A stretch of DNA of 52,361 nucleotides from Granulicatella adiacens (GTDB lineage Bacteria > Bacillota > Bacilli > Lactobacillales > Aerococcaceae): NCBI GenBank assembly GCA_018364485.1, contig JAGZLX010000002.1, positions 1 to 52,361 of the forward strand, given 5' to 3'. This document shows positions 25,211 through 33,118 of this stretch, piece after piece. Below the pieces are notes generated by a model. That model saw only the letters and a list, made by a program, of their open reading frames with translations. It made no database searches and had not been told where the DNA came from. Each line of letters opens with the position of its first letter. Position 1 is the first letter of the stretch. The position numbers and the translations under genes were made by a program.

Positions 25211-25678
25211 CTAAAACCCGAATCGCTTCTTATAATCCTCAATCAGAAACTCTGCGTCTTCGATATCCTCTTCTAAGTCGTCGCGCCCTGCTGCTTTAAG
25301 CGTTGCAATCGCACGTTCCGCAATTGGTATCAACTCGCCAAGTTTACGTGTCAGTACTTTTTTAGACCAAATTCGGTACAGAAGAAAAAAGAATGCTAAA
25401 AACAAGTACAAAGAAACAAATGGTAAGAGTAGAAAAATCACATTCCCTTCTCCGGCAAACTTGTTTACCATAAACTCAAGTGGTCTCCATAAAATCCCCG
25501 TACGCATCACTATGATGAATAAAAACATCCCCGCAATCATTTTGATGGTTGCCGTTTTGTCGACTAGTTCCGGCAGTTCATCATCCATTCCCGCCTCTTT
25601 CATTAAGTAGCTTGTCAACTCTCGGAAGTTCACTAACATTTTTTTCGTCGCAACGTCTTTCAATAGAAGTCTAAACAT
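25211..25678 (-). CDS. Array protein 10 (2-TM paralogue, type I)
   Basis: 155 residues. NFRELTSYLMKEAGMDDELP, hydrophobic segments MIAGMFLFIIVMRTGILW and IFLLLPFVSLYLFLAFFFLL, then LIPIAERAIATLKAAGRDDL and AEFLIEDYKKRFGF. Close to array protein 11. Its ATG overlaps the end of the glycosylase-like gene by eight bases and AAGGAG lies upstream, so the two are coupled. Function unknown. Confidence 0.82.
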   Translation of the reverse strand: MFRLLLKDVATKKMLVNFRELTSYLMKEAGMDDELPELVDKTATIKMIAGMFLFIIVMRTGILWRPLEFMVNKFAGEGNVIFLLLPFVSLYLFLAFFFLLYRIWSKKVLTRKLGELIPIAERAIATLKAAGRDDLEEDIEDAEFLIEDYKKRFGF

Positions 25679-26051
25679 GATTTTCTCCTTCCAGGATAAT
25701 TCCTTTTTGTGCTAAATTGTCAATACATTCTTTGTAATACGCATCATCGTGCTCTTTGTATAACGGACTCGTCCACGCACACGCTTTCACTTCGGTATAC
25801 TTCGGACACACTTTTCCACGATACGAAGCCTCTTTCCACTGTGGCGTCACATTGTAGCCACGGCGCTCCATTTCATCCATAATCACCGTATGGTACTGAT
25901 ACAGCACATACGGGCTATAAGTAAACACATAGTCCACCGTCGCATGCTTCTTACCCCAACCATTGCCTCTGAGCGCACAACATTCGCGGTGCTGCCCCAA
26001 GAGTTGCGGACGCGGAAGCTGCCCAATCAATTCCTCATGCCATAATCTCAT
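25671..26051 (-). CDS. Pyrimidine-dimer DNA glycosylase/endonuclease V-like protein
   Basis: 126 residues from the ATG at 26051, with AGGAGG upstream; a longer frame runs into the neighbouring gene and is rejected. The sequence MRLWHEELIGQLPRPQLLGQ, HRECCALRGNGWGKKH, VFTYSPYVLYQYHTVIMDEM is characteristic of the short bacterial family annotated as pyrimidine dimer DNA glycosylase (TIGR02328-like), related in size to T4 endonuclease V. It would start base-excision repair of UV lesions. It lies inside the membrane paralogue array, overlapping the next gene by eight bases, which is an odd context for a repair enzyme. Confidence 0.72.
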   Translation of the reverse strand: MRLWHEELIGQLPRPQLLGQHRECCALRGNGWGKKHATVDYVFTYSPYVLYQYHTVIMDEMERRGYNVTPQWKEASYRGKVCPKYTEVKACAWTSPLYKEHDDAYYKECIDNLAQKGIILEGENHV

Positions 26052-26061
26052 CCCAGGCCTC

Positions 26062-26508
26062 CTATAACCCGTATCGCTCGGTGTATTCGTTGATGACCAC
26101 TTCTGCGTCAATCACGTCGTCTAAATTGTCATAGTCATATTCTTTTAAAACGGCCACCGCACGTTTGGCAATCGCCATCAACACCTGTAAGTCCCGTTTT
26201 CTCTGCGGTTGTTTCCATAACTCATCTAGCCCATTTAAAATCGGAAGGTAGACAAAGAGAAACGCTAACGGCCATAGCGAAAGAAGCGGAAATTGGTCAA
26301 TCAGCGGTTGCGTCACACTTTTGAGCCAATCACTAGAAGAAAGCCATAATATGAAAATTAATCCTACGATTGACGGAACCCAAGGCACACTTTCATCCTC
26401 TTCAGGCACCACTTCATCGGTCCCCGCCATTTTCACGAGCGTCTTCGTTAACTCTCGAAAACTATTCACTCGCTCTTTTGAAATAAAATTTCTAAACAGT
26501 TGATTCAT
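26062..26508 (-). CDS. Array protein 11 (2-TM paralogue, type I), first gene of the operon
   Basis: 148 residues, ribosome site AGAGGTAAT. SFRELTKTLVKMAGTDEVVP, hydrophobic segments IVGLIFILWLSSSDWL and LLSLWPLAFLFVYLPIL, and the tail LMAIAKRAVAVLKEYDYDNL, AEVVINEYTERYGL define type I. From here the operon runs to 19260 with most gaps between -8 and 32 bases; the only large one is 205 bases at 23516-23720. Confidence 0.82.
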   Translation of the reverse strand: MNQLFRNFISKERVNSFRELTKTLVKMAGTDEVVPEEDESVPWVPSIVGLIFILWLSSSDWLKSVTQPLIDQFPLLSLWPLAFLFVYLPILNGLDELWKQPQRKRDLQVLMAIAKRAVAVLKEYDYDNLDDVIDAEVVINEYTERYGL

Positions 26509-26540
26509 TTATTACCTCTAAATAGTTACTTTATTCCCAT

Positions 26541-26569
26541 ATTATACCATTTCTTGCGCCCCCCGCCTA
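26541..26569 (-). promoter_or_regulatory. Promoter of the paralogue operon
   Basis: An extended -10 box, TGGTATAAT (TATAAT at 26546-26541), lies 33 bases before the first start codon; the -35 position (TAGGCG) is poor, as often seen with extended -10 promoters. Upstream, 26570-26800 is strikingly C-rich on the plus strand and AT-poor, with no convincing gene. Confidence 0.6.
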
Positions 26570-26810
26570 TTCCCTCGCGAATTTACCCATATTAAGGAGC
26601 ACTCCCCCTTCCGCTGCAACCTAATCAGCACCAACCCGTCCCAGCACACACCCCTCCCAAAGCACACACTCTGTGGTCGCAGTCCCAAGACCGGAAGGCA
26701 AGCACCGCCATGACTCGTCCCTCTCACAAGCCTCAGAGAGTAACGCCCTCCTCATCCCTAGCCCCGCACCGCATCGAAACGCACTCTCTCCCGTGCTGTT
26801 GAAGCAAATA

Positions 26811-27072
26811 AATAAAATCTATTGATTCAAAAGCAGTTTCGTTGGCTTAAAAAAGCCCTCGGGGACTCTATAGTGAGAATAGTAAAGCCAAAGCAACCAA
26901 TGCGAAATAGAGCCACAAGAGAATTTATTCTCCTGTGGCTCTTTGAGGCTTGGTAGGATTGAGACCTAGGCTCAATCCGATGCCTTTACTATCATCACTA
27001 TGAAGATGTCCCCAGAGGGCGATTTAAGACAACGTCTTAACCATCATTTTCATTGAATCAATAGATTTTATT
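26811..27072 (+). repeat. Long-hairpin repeat, copy B
   Basis: Perfect 20-bp outer arms (26811-26830 with 27053-27072) overlap the recR stop codon. Inside, CTTAAA, GCCCTC and GGGA pair with TCCCC, GAGGGC and TTTAAG, then comes the shared core: GACTCTATAGTGAGAATAG, an inner hairpin GAGCCACA...TGTGGCTC (26909-26942), GAGACCTAGGCTC and CACTATGAAGATGTCC. Confidence 0.78.
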
Positions 27073-27667
27073 ATAGTTCTCTTCGTCCTTCGATAGCACG
27101 GAAGAGAGTCATTTCGTCTGCGTATTCGATGTCGCTGCCGACCGCTAGCCCATGAGCCAGACGCGTTACTTTAATCCCAGCTGGCTTGATGAGACGTGAC
27201 AAGTACATGGCAGTCGCTTCACCTTCCGCTGTCGCGTTGGTCGCGATAATAACCTCCTGGACTTCCGGATCCTGCAACCTCGTAATCAACGACGTAATAT
27301 TAATATCATCCGGCCCCGTCCCTTCCAGCGGAGAAAGTACCCCGTGAAGCACATGATAGAGCCCTTTATATTCCTTCATCCGCTCCATACTCATCACATC
27401 TCGGGCGTCTTCCACCACAAGAATCTTCGTACGGTCACGCGTAGTATCCGCACAAATTTCACACGGATCTTCTTGCGTTACATTTCCACAAACGGAACAC
27501 ATATGCAGGTCACGCTTGCAGCTGATGAGCGAATTCGCAAAATTTAAGACGTCTTCTTCACGCATATCCATGCAGAAGAAGGCAAGTCGTGCAGCCGTCT
27601 TCGCACCAATTCCCGGCAGCTTCATAAAGCTATCCATCAATCGTGCAATCGGTTCTGGATAATGCAT
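27071..27667 (-). CDS. recR: Recombination mediator protein RecR
   Basis: 198 residues from the ATG at 27667 (TTGGAGG upstream). It has the N-terminal HhH region (FMKLPGIGAKTAARLAFF), a four-Cys zinc finger (CSVCGNVTQEDPCEIC) and a Toprim domain (ILVVEDARDVMSMER, IATNATAEGEATAMYLSRL). RecR works with RecO and RecF to load RecA at single-strand gaps. Third gene of the conserved dnaX-ybaB-recR operon, 18 bases after ybaB. The last codon lies in the arm of a long-hairpin repeat. Confidence 0.97.
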   Translation of the reverse strand: MHYPEPIARLMDSFMKLPGIGAKTAARLAFFCMDMREEDVLNFANSLISCKRDLHMCSVCGNVTQEDPCEICADTTRDRTKILVVEDARDVMSMERMKEYKGLYHVLHGVLSPLEGTGPDDINITSLITRLQDPEVQEVIIATNATAEGEATAMYLSRLIKPAGIKVTRLAHGLAVGSDIEYADEMTLFRAIEGRREL

Positions 27668-27685
27668 GCTCAAACCTCCAATCGA

Positions 27686-28003
27686 TTAAAATCCTGGGAT
27701 GTTTAATCCTTTTGTGAATTGACCCATTGTTTGGTCGTTGGCTTTTTCTGCTTGCGTTAACGCATCATTTGTCGCCATTAACACTAAGTCTTGTAATAAT
27801 TCTACATCGTCTGGATCTACCGCTTCTGGTTTGATTTCCACGTTTAAGACTTGGCGTTTGCCGTTTACAGTCACTTTTACTAAATCACTTTGAGAAGTTC
27901 CTGTGTATTCTGTTTGGTTTAATTCTTCTTGAGCTTGCGCCATTTGTTTTTGCAATTTTTGCATTTGTTTCATCATGCCTTGCATATTTCCCATTCCACG
28001 CAT
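27686..28003 (-). CDS. ybaB: YbaB/EbfC nucleoid-associated protein
   Basis: 105 residues from the ATG at 28003, with CGGAGGAA upstream. A Met/Gln-rich coiled-coil start (MQGMMKQMQKLQKQMAQAQE) is followed by the compact domain (VKVTVNGKRQVLNVEIKPEA) and ends NIPGF. YbaB dimers bind DNA and influence gene expression; the gene is nearly always between dnaX and recR, as here. Confidence 0.95.
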   Translation of the reverse strand: MRGMGNMQGMMKQMQKLQKQMAQAQEELNQTEYTGTSQSDLVKVTVNGKRQVLNVEIKPEAVDPDDVELLQDLVLMATNDALTQAEKANDQTMGQFTKGLNIPGF

Positions 28004-28019
28004 CTTAATTCCTCCGTCT

Positions 28020-29744
28020 CTATTCTTCGATTTGCACGATCTCTTCCCCGAAGAGTTCAATCGTGTCGTTTACTTTTTGTTCAAATGCTTGTTCTTCTGG
28101 TGTGAGTGCTTCCTCCACGGCCGGTTCTTCCGTCACGATGGAAACAGCTTCCTCTTCTTGGTTCTTCTTGCGTTCTTGTAAGAAATCCGCACGAATTTGT
28201 GGCCATTGATGTTGCGTCACTGCCACGAACGTCCCACTGTAGCCACCGAGGCGTTCCAGATGTTCTTGGATGACCTCACGGAATCCTGGTCTTGTTTCTG
28301 AAATGTCACACAAGTGGTCGTAGGCAAATCCGAGGACGAATCCATTGGGCCCCGCCGCATTCACCGTTGATTGGCTTAACAGCGCTTGTTCTTGCGGGTT
28401 CAAACAACTGAGTAAGTCGCCCCACAAGTCGCGTACCTTCAATAAGTCTTCGCGGGTTGCTTCCGTCAAGATTTTTTGGATGGCCGTCGTATTTGGCTTA
28501 AAGGCCGCACGCGTTGGTCTTGGTGCCTGCGTTTTTGGTGCTTGAGGCGCTTGAGGTACGCCCCCTTGCAACAACGCGTTCATTTGCTGTTGCATTTGCG
28601 CGATTTGTTGTTGCAACTGCTGCACTTCTTCGCTACTTGGCATTGCTGGTGCACCAGAACTTGTTCTTGGCGTCAATGTGTATGGTTGCGCCATTTTAAT
28701 CGTCAACACTTCCAGCGAAATCGTTGGTTTTGTCGTGAAGCGCATTTCTTGTTGCGTTTGATTTAACGCCTCTACAAAGCGGTATAAGAATTCTGGTTCC
28801 ACTTCGTCTTTGAACTGTAGGAATCGTTCACTACGACCGATTGCCTCTCCACTTTGTTTCGCGATGAGGAGGTCTCTGGCAAATTCCAACCATTCTTCTA
28901 CGAGTCGGCTCGCTTCTTTCCCGATTTTGAAGAGTTGTTGTAATTTTTCAAGGGCTTCTTCAGCCTTTGTTTCTTGTAAGTCTTTCACGAAATCAATCAT
29001 CAAGTCGTCTGTCAGACTTCCCGACACTTGAATCGCTTCGTCTAGCGTCACCTTGCCGTCGCCAAATGAAATCATCTGGTCGAGCAGACTGAGGGCGTCA
29101 CGCATTCCCCCGTTGGCACATCTTGCCACCACGCTTAAGGCATCCGCTTCGTATTCGATTCCTTCTTGGTCTAAGATGTATGCCAAGCGGTCGATAATTT
29201 CTTGCGACGTGATGCGTCTAAAGTCAAAACGTTGCGTACGTGAAATAATCGTCGCTGGAATCTTATGCGGTTCCGTTGTTGCGAGAATGAAGATGACCTT
29301 TTGAGGCGGTTCTTCTAAGGTTTTTAAGAGTGCGTTGAAGGCTCCTGTTGAGAGCATATGCACTTCGTCGATAATATAAATTTTGTATTCGGCTTGCGTT
29401 GGTGCATAACGCGCCTTGTCACGAATATCACGGATTTCTTCGACACCATTGTTGCTGGCAGCATCGATTTCGATGACATCGCCAATCGTTCCGTTCGTGA
29501 TGCCTTTACAGATTTCACATTCGTTACATGGCTCGCCGTTTGTTTGGTTTGGACAGTTAATGGCCTTTGCAAACACCTTCGCGGCACTCGTTTTTCCTGT
29601 CCCACGAGGTCCTGTAAATAAGTAAGCATGACTCGTTTTGTGATTGCTAATCGCGTTCTTCAATGTATGCGTGACCGCACTTTGCCCGACCATATCATCG
29701 AACGTTTGAGGACGCCATTTTCGATATAATGCTTGATAAGCCAT
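28020..29744 (-). CDS. dnaX: DNA polymerase III gamma/tau subunit
   Basis: 574 residues: Walker A GPRGTGKT (45-52), four zinc-binding Cys in CPNQTNGEPCNECEIC, Walker B IDEVHMLS, sensor ATTEPHKIP and SRTQRF. After about residue 370 comes a Gln/Pro-rich linker and the C-terminal domain binding the polymerase. It is the clamp-loader motor. I see no A-rich slippery site of the E. coli gamma type. The ribosome site is modest (GGGAAGT). Confidence 0.97.
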   Translation of the reverse strand: MAYQALYRKWRPQTFDDMVGQSAVTHTLKNAISNHKTSHAYLFTGPRGTGKTSAAKVFAKAINCPNQTNGEPCNECEICKGITNGTIGDVIEIDAASNNGVEEIRDIRDKARYAPTQAEYKIYIIDEVHMLSTGAFNALLKTLEEPPQKVIFILATTEPHKIPATIISRTQRFDFRRITSQEIIDRLAYILDQEGIEYEADALSVVARCANGGMRDALSLLDQMISFGDGKVTLDEAIQVSGSLTDDLMIDFVKDLQETKAEEALEKLQQLFKIGKEASRLVEEWLEFARDLLIAKQSGEAIGRSERFLQFKDEVEPEFLYRFVEALNQTQQEMRFTTKPTISLEVLTIKMAQPYTLTPRTSSGAPAMPSSEEVQQLQQQIAQMQQQMNALLQGGVPQAPQAPKTQAPRPTRAAFKPNTTAIQKILTEATREDLLKVRDLWGDLLSCLNPQEQALLSQSTVNAAGPNGFVLGFAYDHLCDISETRPGFREVIQEHLERLGGYSGTFVAVTQHQWPQIRADFLQERKKNQEEEAVSIVTEEPAVEEALTPEEQAFEQKVNDTIELFGEEIVQIEE

Positions 29745-29807
29745 TTTACTTCCCTGCCTTTTTTCAAAATTTTACAGTTCTATTCTAGTATAGATTTGCC
29801 AAAAATT

Positions 29808-31952
29808 CTACTGCCCGATTCGTTTCATCGGTGCTTTCGAATTCTTGATAAAGCGGCTCTCTTTGCCTGCTTGAGAGATGAGTGAGAGCTGGTGTTTTGC
29901 ACGTGTACATGTTGTATACAGCATCATGTGCTCTTTCATCGTATGGTACGCTTCGTCTGTCGCATTCCAAATGATGACTTCGTCGAACTCCATCCCTTTC
30001 GCCACTTGAATCGTCGTTAACACGAAGCGGCTGCCAAGCGACTCACTGCTATCTTCTAGAAGCGCAATGTCGTCTTGGTCGAGTTGTTGGTACAACGCTT
30101 TGGCTTCGTCCATCGTACGGCAAAGGATTGCTGTTGTATGGTAGCCTTTTGGACTTTCTTCCAGTAAGGTGTTTAAGCGCGCCATTTCTTGGCCTTCTTG
30201 TTCTAAGTATACAGACACATCTGCCCCTGAACGTGGGAACACATTTTTATCCAGCGGCCATCCTAGAATGCCGTTAGCAAAACGTGTGATTTGCGCCGTA
30301 CAACGGTAACTAATCGCTAAGTTGCGGTACGTTAACGTGCGGTCTGCAAAAATCAAGTCCACTAGTTCTGGGTGTCGTTTGTCCAATGTGAAAATCGTTG
30401 TAGATGTTGAGAATGATTGGAATGTATCCCCCACTACGGTGAATTTCGCACGGAAATAATAGTTGGATAATGTTCCAAGCCATAAGAGTGACACGTCTTG
30501 CACTTCGTCGATGAAGAGGTGGCTGAAACCTGTGTAGTCACGAACTGGCGTCACGCGTGTTGCGACATATTGCAACAGACGGATTCCTTCTGCAGTGACT
30601 TGCATGCGGCTGCCTTCAATCTTCTTCAATGGAAGTGGTGCGTTGTCCGTCTTACCGAGTTCTTGGCGACGGGCTTTAGCTTCGGGCATCCATTTCGCCA
30701 CAAGAGCGGCAACATCCACGAATGCGAACATTTCTACTTGTTGCGTTACTTCTAGCACTTCCTTCTCGAACACTTTTTGTCCAAGCACTTGGTAGTACTC
30801 TGCCTCGCTCTTTGTCTCCACGTCTTTCATCAACACTTCGATTTGCATCGCGTTCATTGATTCATAGACCGCTTTTGCCTTTTCAGACATAAAGAACTTC
30901 GTGAGACGGCGTTTCAACGTACGCTCGAGCACGGTTTGCATTTGTGTTAATTGTTGTTGCAACGGTAGTGCTGTATTCACGATTTCGACGAGTTTTTGAT
31001 AGTCTTTCATCGTAAATACGGCTTGTCCTTTAATTCCAAGCGCGCGGTATGGTAATTCTTTTGCCGTTAACCCTTTGATATTGCGGTGTACAAGCGCAAT
31101 CCACTCGCTGTCCGTCAAGTACACTTTGCGCGTTGGCACTTGGCTAAGCGTTGTTGTTTTATGCAAATACATTTTGCGATACAGCTCGATGGTATGTTGC
31201 GACAAGGTTTGTTGGTATAGCTCACTTCCCGTTAAGCTTGGGATGACGTGTGAGATATATTTGGCAAACAATTGGTTACGCGACAACAGGAGCATATCGC
31301 TCATACGCTTGTCTTTTGCTTGGTACATTAAGTACGCAATGCGTTGTAGTAAAATCGTTGTCTTCCCACTTCCGGCACATCCATTTACGATGAACCAGTC
31401 TTTTGGATTTAAACGAATAATTTCATTTTGTTCTTTTTGAATCGTCGCCGTGATTCCTTCTAGGTGTCCGTCACGGTTTGTTGGTGCGCTTAAGGCATCC
31501 ATCAATAATGATTCTTCATTTTCAATGTCATAAACAGATTTTAATTCACCCTTACGGATGACGATATCGCGTTTTAAGAAGGCTTGAGCGTTCTCGAAGC
31601 CATTTGGTGTTTCGTATTGAAGCTCTCCCAATGTTCCTTCGTAAAATAGGCTTGCGATTGGAGCACGCCAGTCATACACTTGCACATTGTCGTCTTCGTC
31701 AAAGAAAGTTGCTGGTCCGATGTACATCTTCTCAACTCTCTCGTCTTTTTCAAATTGAACGTCAATTCTTCCAAAGTATGGGGATTCCAATTGGTTTTCT
31801 AATTGTTGGATTCCATACTGAATGGTATCTTGTCTAGCGATATCCAGGTCGCGTTCTTGCAATCGTTTCTTCTCGATCGCCACTTTTTGTTCCATTAAGT
31901 CTTGCACGATTTCTAAGTGCTGCACTTCTTCTTGGAAACTCTGATTTTTCAT
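29808..31952 (-). CDS. helD: HelD-like RNA polymerase recycling helicase (UvrD superfamily)
   Basis: 714 residues from the ATG at 31952 (GGAGGGAG upstream); the 34-residue extension upstream would lie in the SRP RNA transcript and is rejected. The N-terminal coiled coil (QHLEIVQDLMEQKVAIEKKR, with many Glu/Gln) is the arm that enters the polymerase secondary channel. SF1 motifs follow: NGCAGSGKTT, the DEVQDVSLLW Walker B region, GDTFQS, and the C-terminal IQVAKGMEFDEVIIW. HelD proteins free stalled RNA polymerase from nucleic acid using ATP. The gene follows the SRP RNA terminator by about 35 bases. Confidence 0.88.
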   Translation of the reverse strand: MKNQSFQEEVQHLEIVQDLMEQKVAIEKKRLQERDLDIARQDTIQYGIQQLENQLESPYFGRIDVQFEKDERVEKMYIGPATFFDEDDNVQVYDWRAPIASLFYEGTLGELQYETPNGFENAQAFLKRDIVIRKGELKSVYDIENEESLLMDALSAPTNRDGHLEGITATIQKEQNEIIRLNPKDWFIVNGCAGSGKTTILLQRIAYLMYQAKDKRMSDMLLLSRNQLFAKYISHVIPSLTGSELYQQTLSQHTIELYRKMYLHKTTTLSQVPTRKVYLTDSEWIALVHRNIKGLTAKELPYRALGIKGQAVFTMKDYQKLVEIVNTALPLQQQLTQMQTVLERTLKRRLTKFFMSEKAKAVYESMNAMQIEVLMKDVETKSEAEYYQVLGQKVFEKEVLEVTQQVEMFAFVDVAALVAKWMPEAKARRQELGKTDNAPLPLKKIEGSRMQVTAEGIRLLQYVATRVTPVRDYTGFSHLFIDEVQDVSLLWLGTLSNYYFRAKFTVVGDTFQSFSTSTTIFTLDKRHPELVDLIFADRTLTYRNLAISYRCTAQITRFANGILGWPLDKNVFPRSGADVSVYLEQEGQEMARLNTLLEESPKGYHTTAILCRTMDEAKALYQQLDQDDIALLEDSSESLGSRFVLTTIQVAKGMEFDEVIIWNATDEAYHTMKEHMMLYTTCTRAKHQLSLISQAGKESRFIKNSKAPMKRIGQ

Positions 31953-31987
31953 GCGACTATTCTCCCTCCACTGGATACTCTTTTCAT

Positions 31988-32017
31988 AAAAACAGGCTGA
32001 ACCGTTGGTCCAGCCTG
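31988..32017 (-). terminator. Terminator of the SRP RNA
   Basis: Stem CAGGCTG...CAGCCTG (31993-32017) with further ACC/GGT pairs and T5 on the minus strand. Confidence 0.9.
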
Positions 32018-32029
32018 ATTCTTCTTCTA

Positions 32030-32124
32030 TGTACATACAGCACATAGCGAACATTACTTATAGCTGCTTCCTTCCGGACCTGACTCGATTCATAAGTTCG
32101 CTATTGCCATACGGCCTAACGGCA
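32030..32124 (-). ncRNA. ffs: SRP RNA (4.5S/scRNA, small type)
   Basis: The minus strand contains the domain IV signature GTCAGGTCCGGAAGGAAG followed by CAGC, closed by AATAGCGAACTTAT pairing with ATAAG...GTTCGCTAT. This RNA binds Ffh to target membrane proteins. A full promoter lies just upstream and a terminator downstream. The 3' end is approximate. Position upstream of dnaX is usual in Bacilli; here helD is placed between. Confidence 0.93.
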
Positions 32125-32130
32125 CGTATT

Positions 32131-32159
32131 ATTATACAAAACTTCTCCTCGAAAAGCAA
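32131..32159 (-). promoter_or_regulatory. Promoter of the SRP RNA
   Basis: -35 TTGCTT (32159-32154) and -10 TATAAT (32136-32131) with a 17-bp spacer. The -35 box touches the outer arm of the neighbouring long-hairpin repeat. Confidence 0.85.
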
Positions 32160-32583
32160 GCAGATTTTGCTTGAAAAAGAAATTAACGGAAACGCTCCAC
32201 ATAGAGAGTGCTGAAGGGGCTATCCCATGGGGTTTGGTGGTAGGAGTTGGTGGAGTGCTCCACAGTTATTTTTTCTTTTTAAAGGCCACCCTTGCGGGTG
32301 TTGATTTCTTCGAATGCTTGCGGATTATTTTTATAATCGCTGTTACAGGGCACCGGTTCGAGCCTCTTCGAGTTTCTCACCTTCGAAGCTTCAAATGCGG
32401 AGTACGGAACGAGTTCCTACTCCGCATAATTCACATTCGATGCGATTCCCCGTTACTGCGATTATAAAATCCGCAAGCTTCTCCGAAATCAACGTGAAGA
32501 AAGAACACGTCTGCTCCCTACCGCCAACGATGGGGTTTCGTGCTTCTCTATGGGATGTTTCTTTTTCAAGTGAATCTGCTTTG
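32158..32583 (-). repeat. Long-hairpin repeat, copy C (reverse orientation, very long arms)
   Basis: Outermost arms 32158-32182 and 32559-32583 share CTTGAAAAAGAAA and AAGCAGATT in inverted order; nearer arms are GTTGATTTC/GAAATCAAC and GCTTGCGGATT/AATCCGCAAGC. The core has the inner hairpin GCGGAGTA...TACTCCGC (32397-32425), GGTTCGAGCC and CCGTTACTGCGATTATAA. Total about 425 bp, the longest copy here. Several short open frames in it are by-products of the palindrome. Confidence 0.72.
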
Positions 32584-32679
32584 TTTTCTAAAATCAATAC
32601 GTGCCGAGGGATGGCAAAAGAGACTCTTAAAAAGATAGTCTCTCCAGAAGGAAAAACTATCTAAGATGTTCGCTTGTGC

Positions 32680-32905
32680 TTACCGGTTGTCGGCTTCTTT
32701 ATTTTTCTTAGCATCCTCTGCCAGGTACATGATTGGGAGGAGGATAAAGATGAAATGGCTTGTGACTGCAGTGATCAACGCTACGCCTGTAAACATGTTT
32801 AGAATCAGGTGAAGGACAAGGGCTAATGCATTGATGACGAGCGCCACAATCATTAGGTCTTTTGTAAGTTGGTTTGTGTCTTGTTTTTTTGATGTTGATT
32901 TTCAT
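32680..32905 (-). pseudogene. Small membrane protein gene with a frameshift in a run of seven A
   Basis: An ATG at 32905 with an ideal AAGGAG site starts MKINIKK, but after the A7 run (32890-32884) the frame that makes sense is one base off: QDTNQLTKDLMIVALVINAL, then two hydrophobic helices and a charged tail (AEDAKKNKEADNR) ending at 32680. Removing one A gives a 74-residue, two-helix membrane protein. As it stands the start frame yields an unlike, His/Pro-rich peptide of 65 residues. Either a true mutation, a sequencing error in the homopolymer, or a slippage switch. Confidence 0.8.
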
Positions 32906-33008
32906 TTGAATCGCTCCTTAACTGTTTTCCTTGTCTTTATTAAATCATTTTAAGGAGTCGCGCAACAGGCACTTTTGTCATTCATTTACATTACTAAAGT
33001 CATGGTCT

Positions 33009-33066
33009 GTTGATTTCGTAGGAACAGCTATTATGAAGAAATCCGCAAAGTTCCGCAGAAATCAAC
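33009..33066 (+). repeat. Long-hairpin repeat fragment D1
   Basis: GTTGATTTC (33009-33017) and GAAATCAAC (33058-33066) enclose GGAACAGCTATTATGAAG and AATCCGC, the right-hand end of the long-hairpin repeat. Only a stub of the element. Confidence 0.6.
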
Positions 33067-33069
33067 CAT

Positions 33070-33104
33070 AAAAAAACAGCAAACCGGATTGATTTGCTGT
33101 TTGT
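33070..33104 (-). terminator. Terminator of the 181-residue membrane protein gene
   Basis: Stem ACAGCAAA/TTTGCTGT (33076-33100) with T7 on the minus exit, 15 bases after the stop. Confidence 0.8.
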
Positions 33105-33118
33105 TCTCTAAAATAAGT

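Noticed and set aside
26542..26727. 61-codon minus-strand open frame upstream of the paralogue operon
   Set aside because: It overlaps the promoter, has no ribosome site and only reflects the G-rich composition.
31953..32054. 34-residue N-terminal extension of HelD
   Set aside because: It would read through the SRP RNA terminator; the ATG at 31952 has a strong ribosome site.
32708..32905. 65-codon frame starting at the good ATG at 32905
   Set aside because: Its His/Pro/Cys-rich sequence looks like a frame-shifted reading; the frame one base away gives a proper membrane protein.
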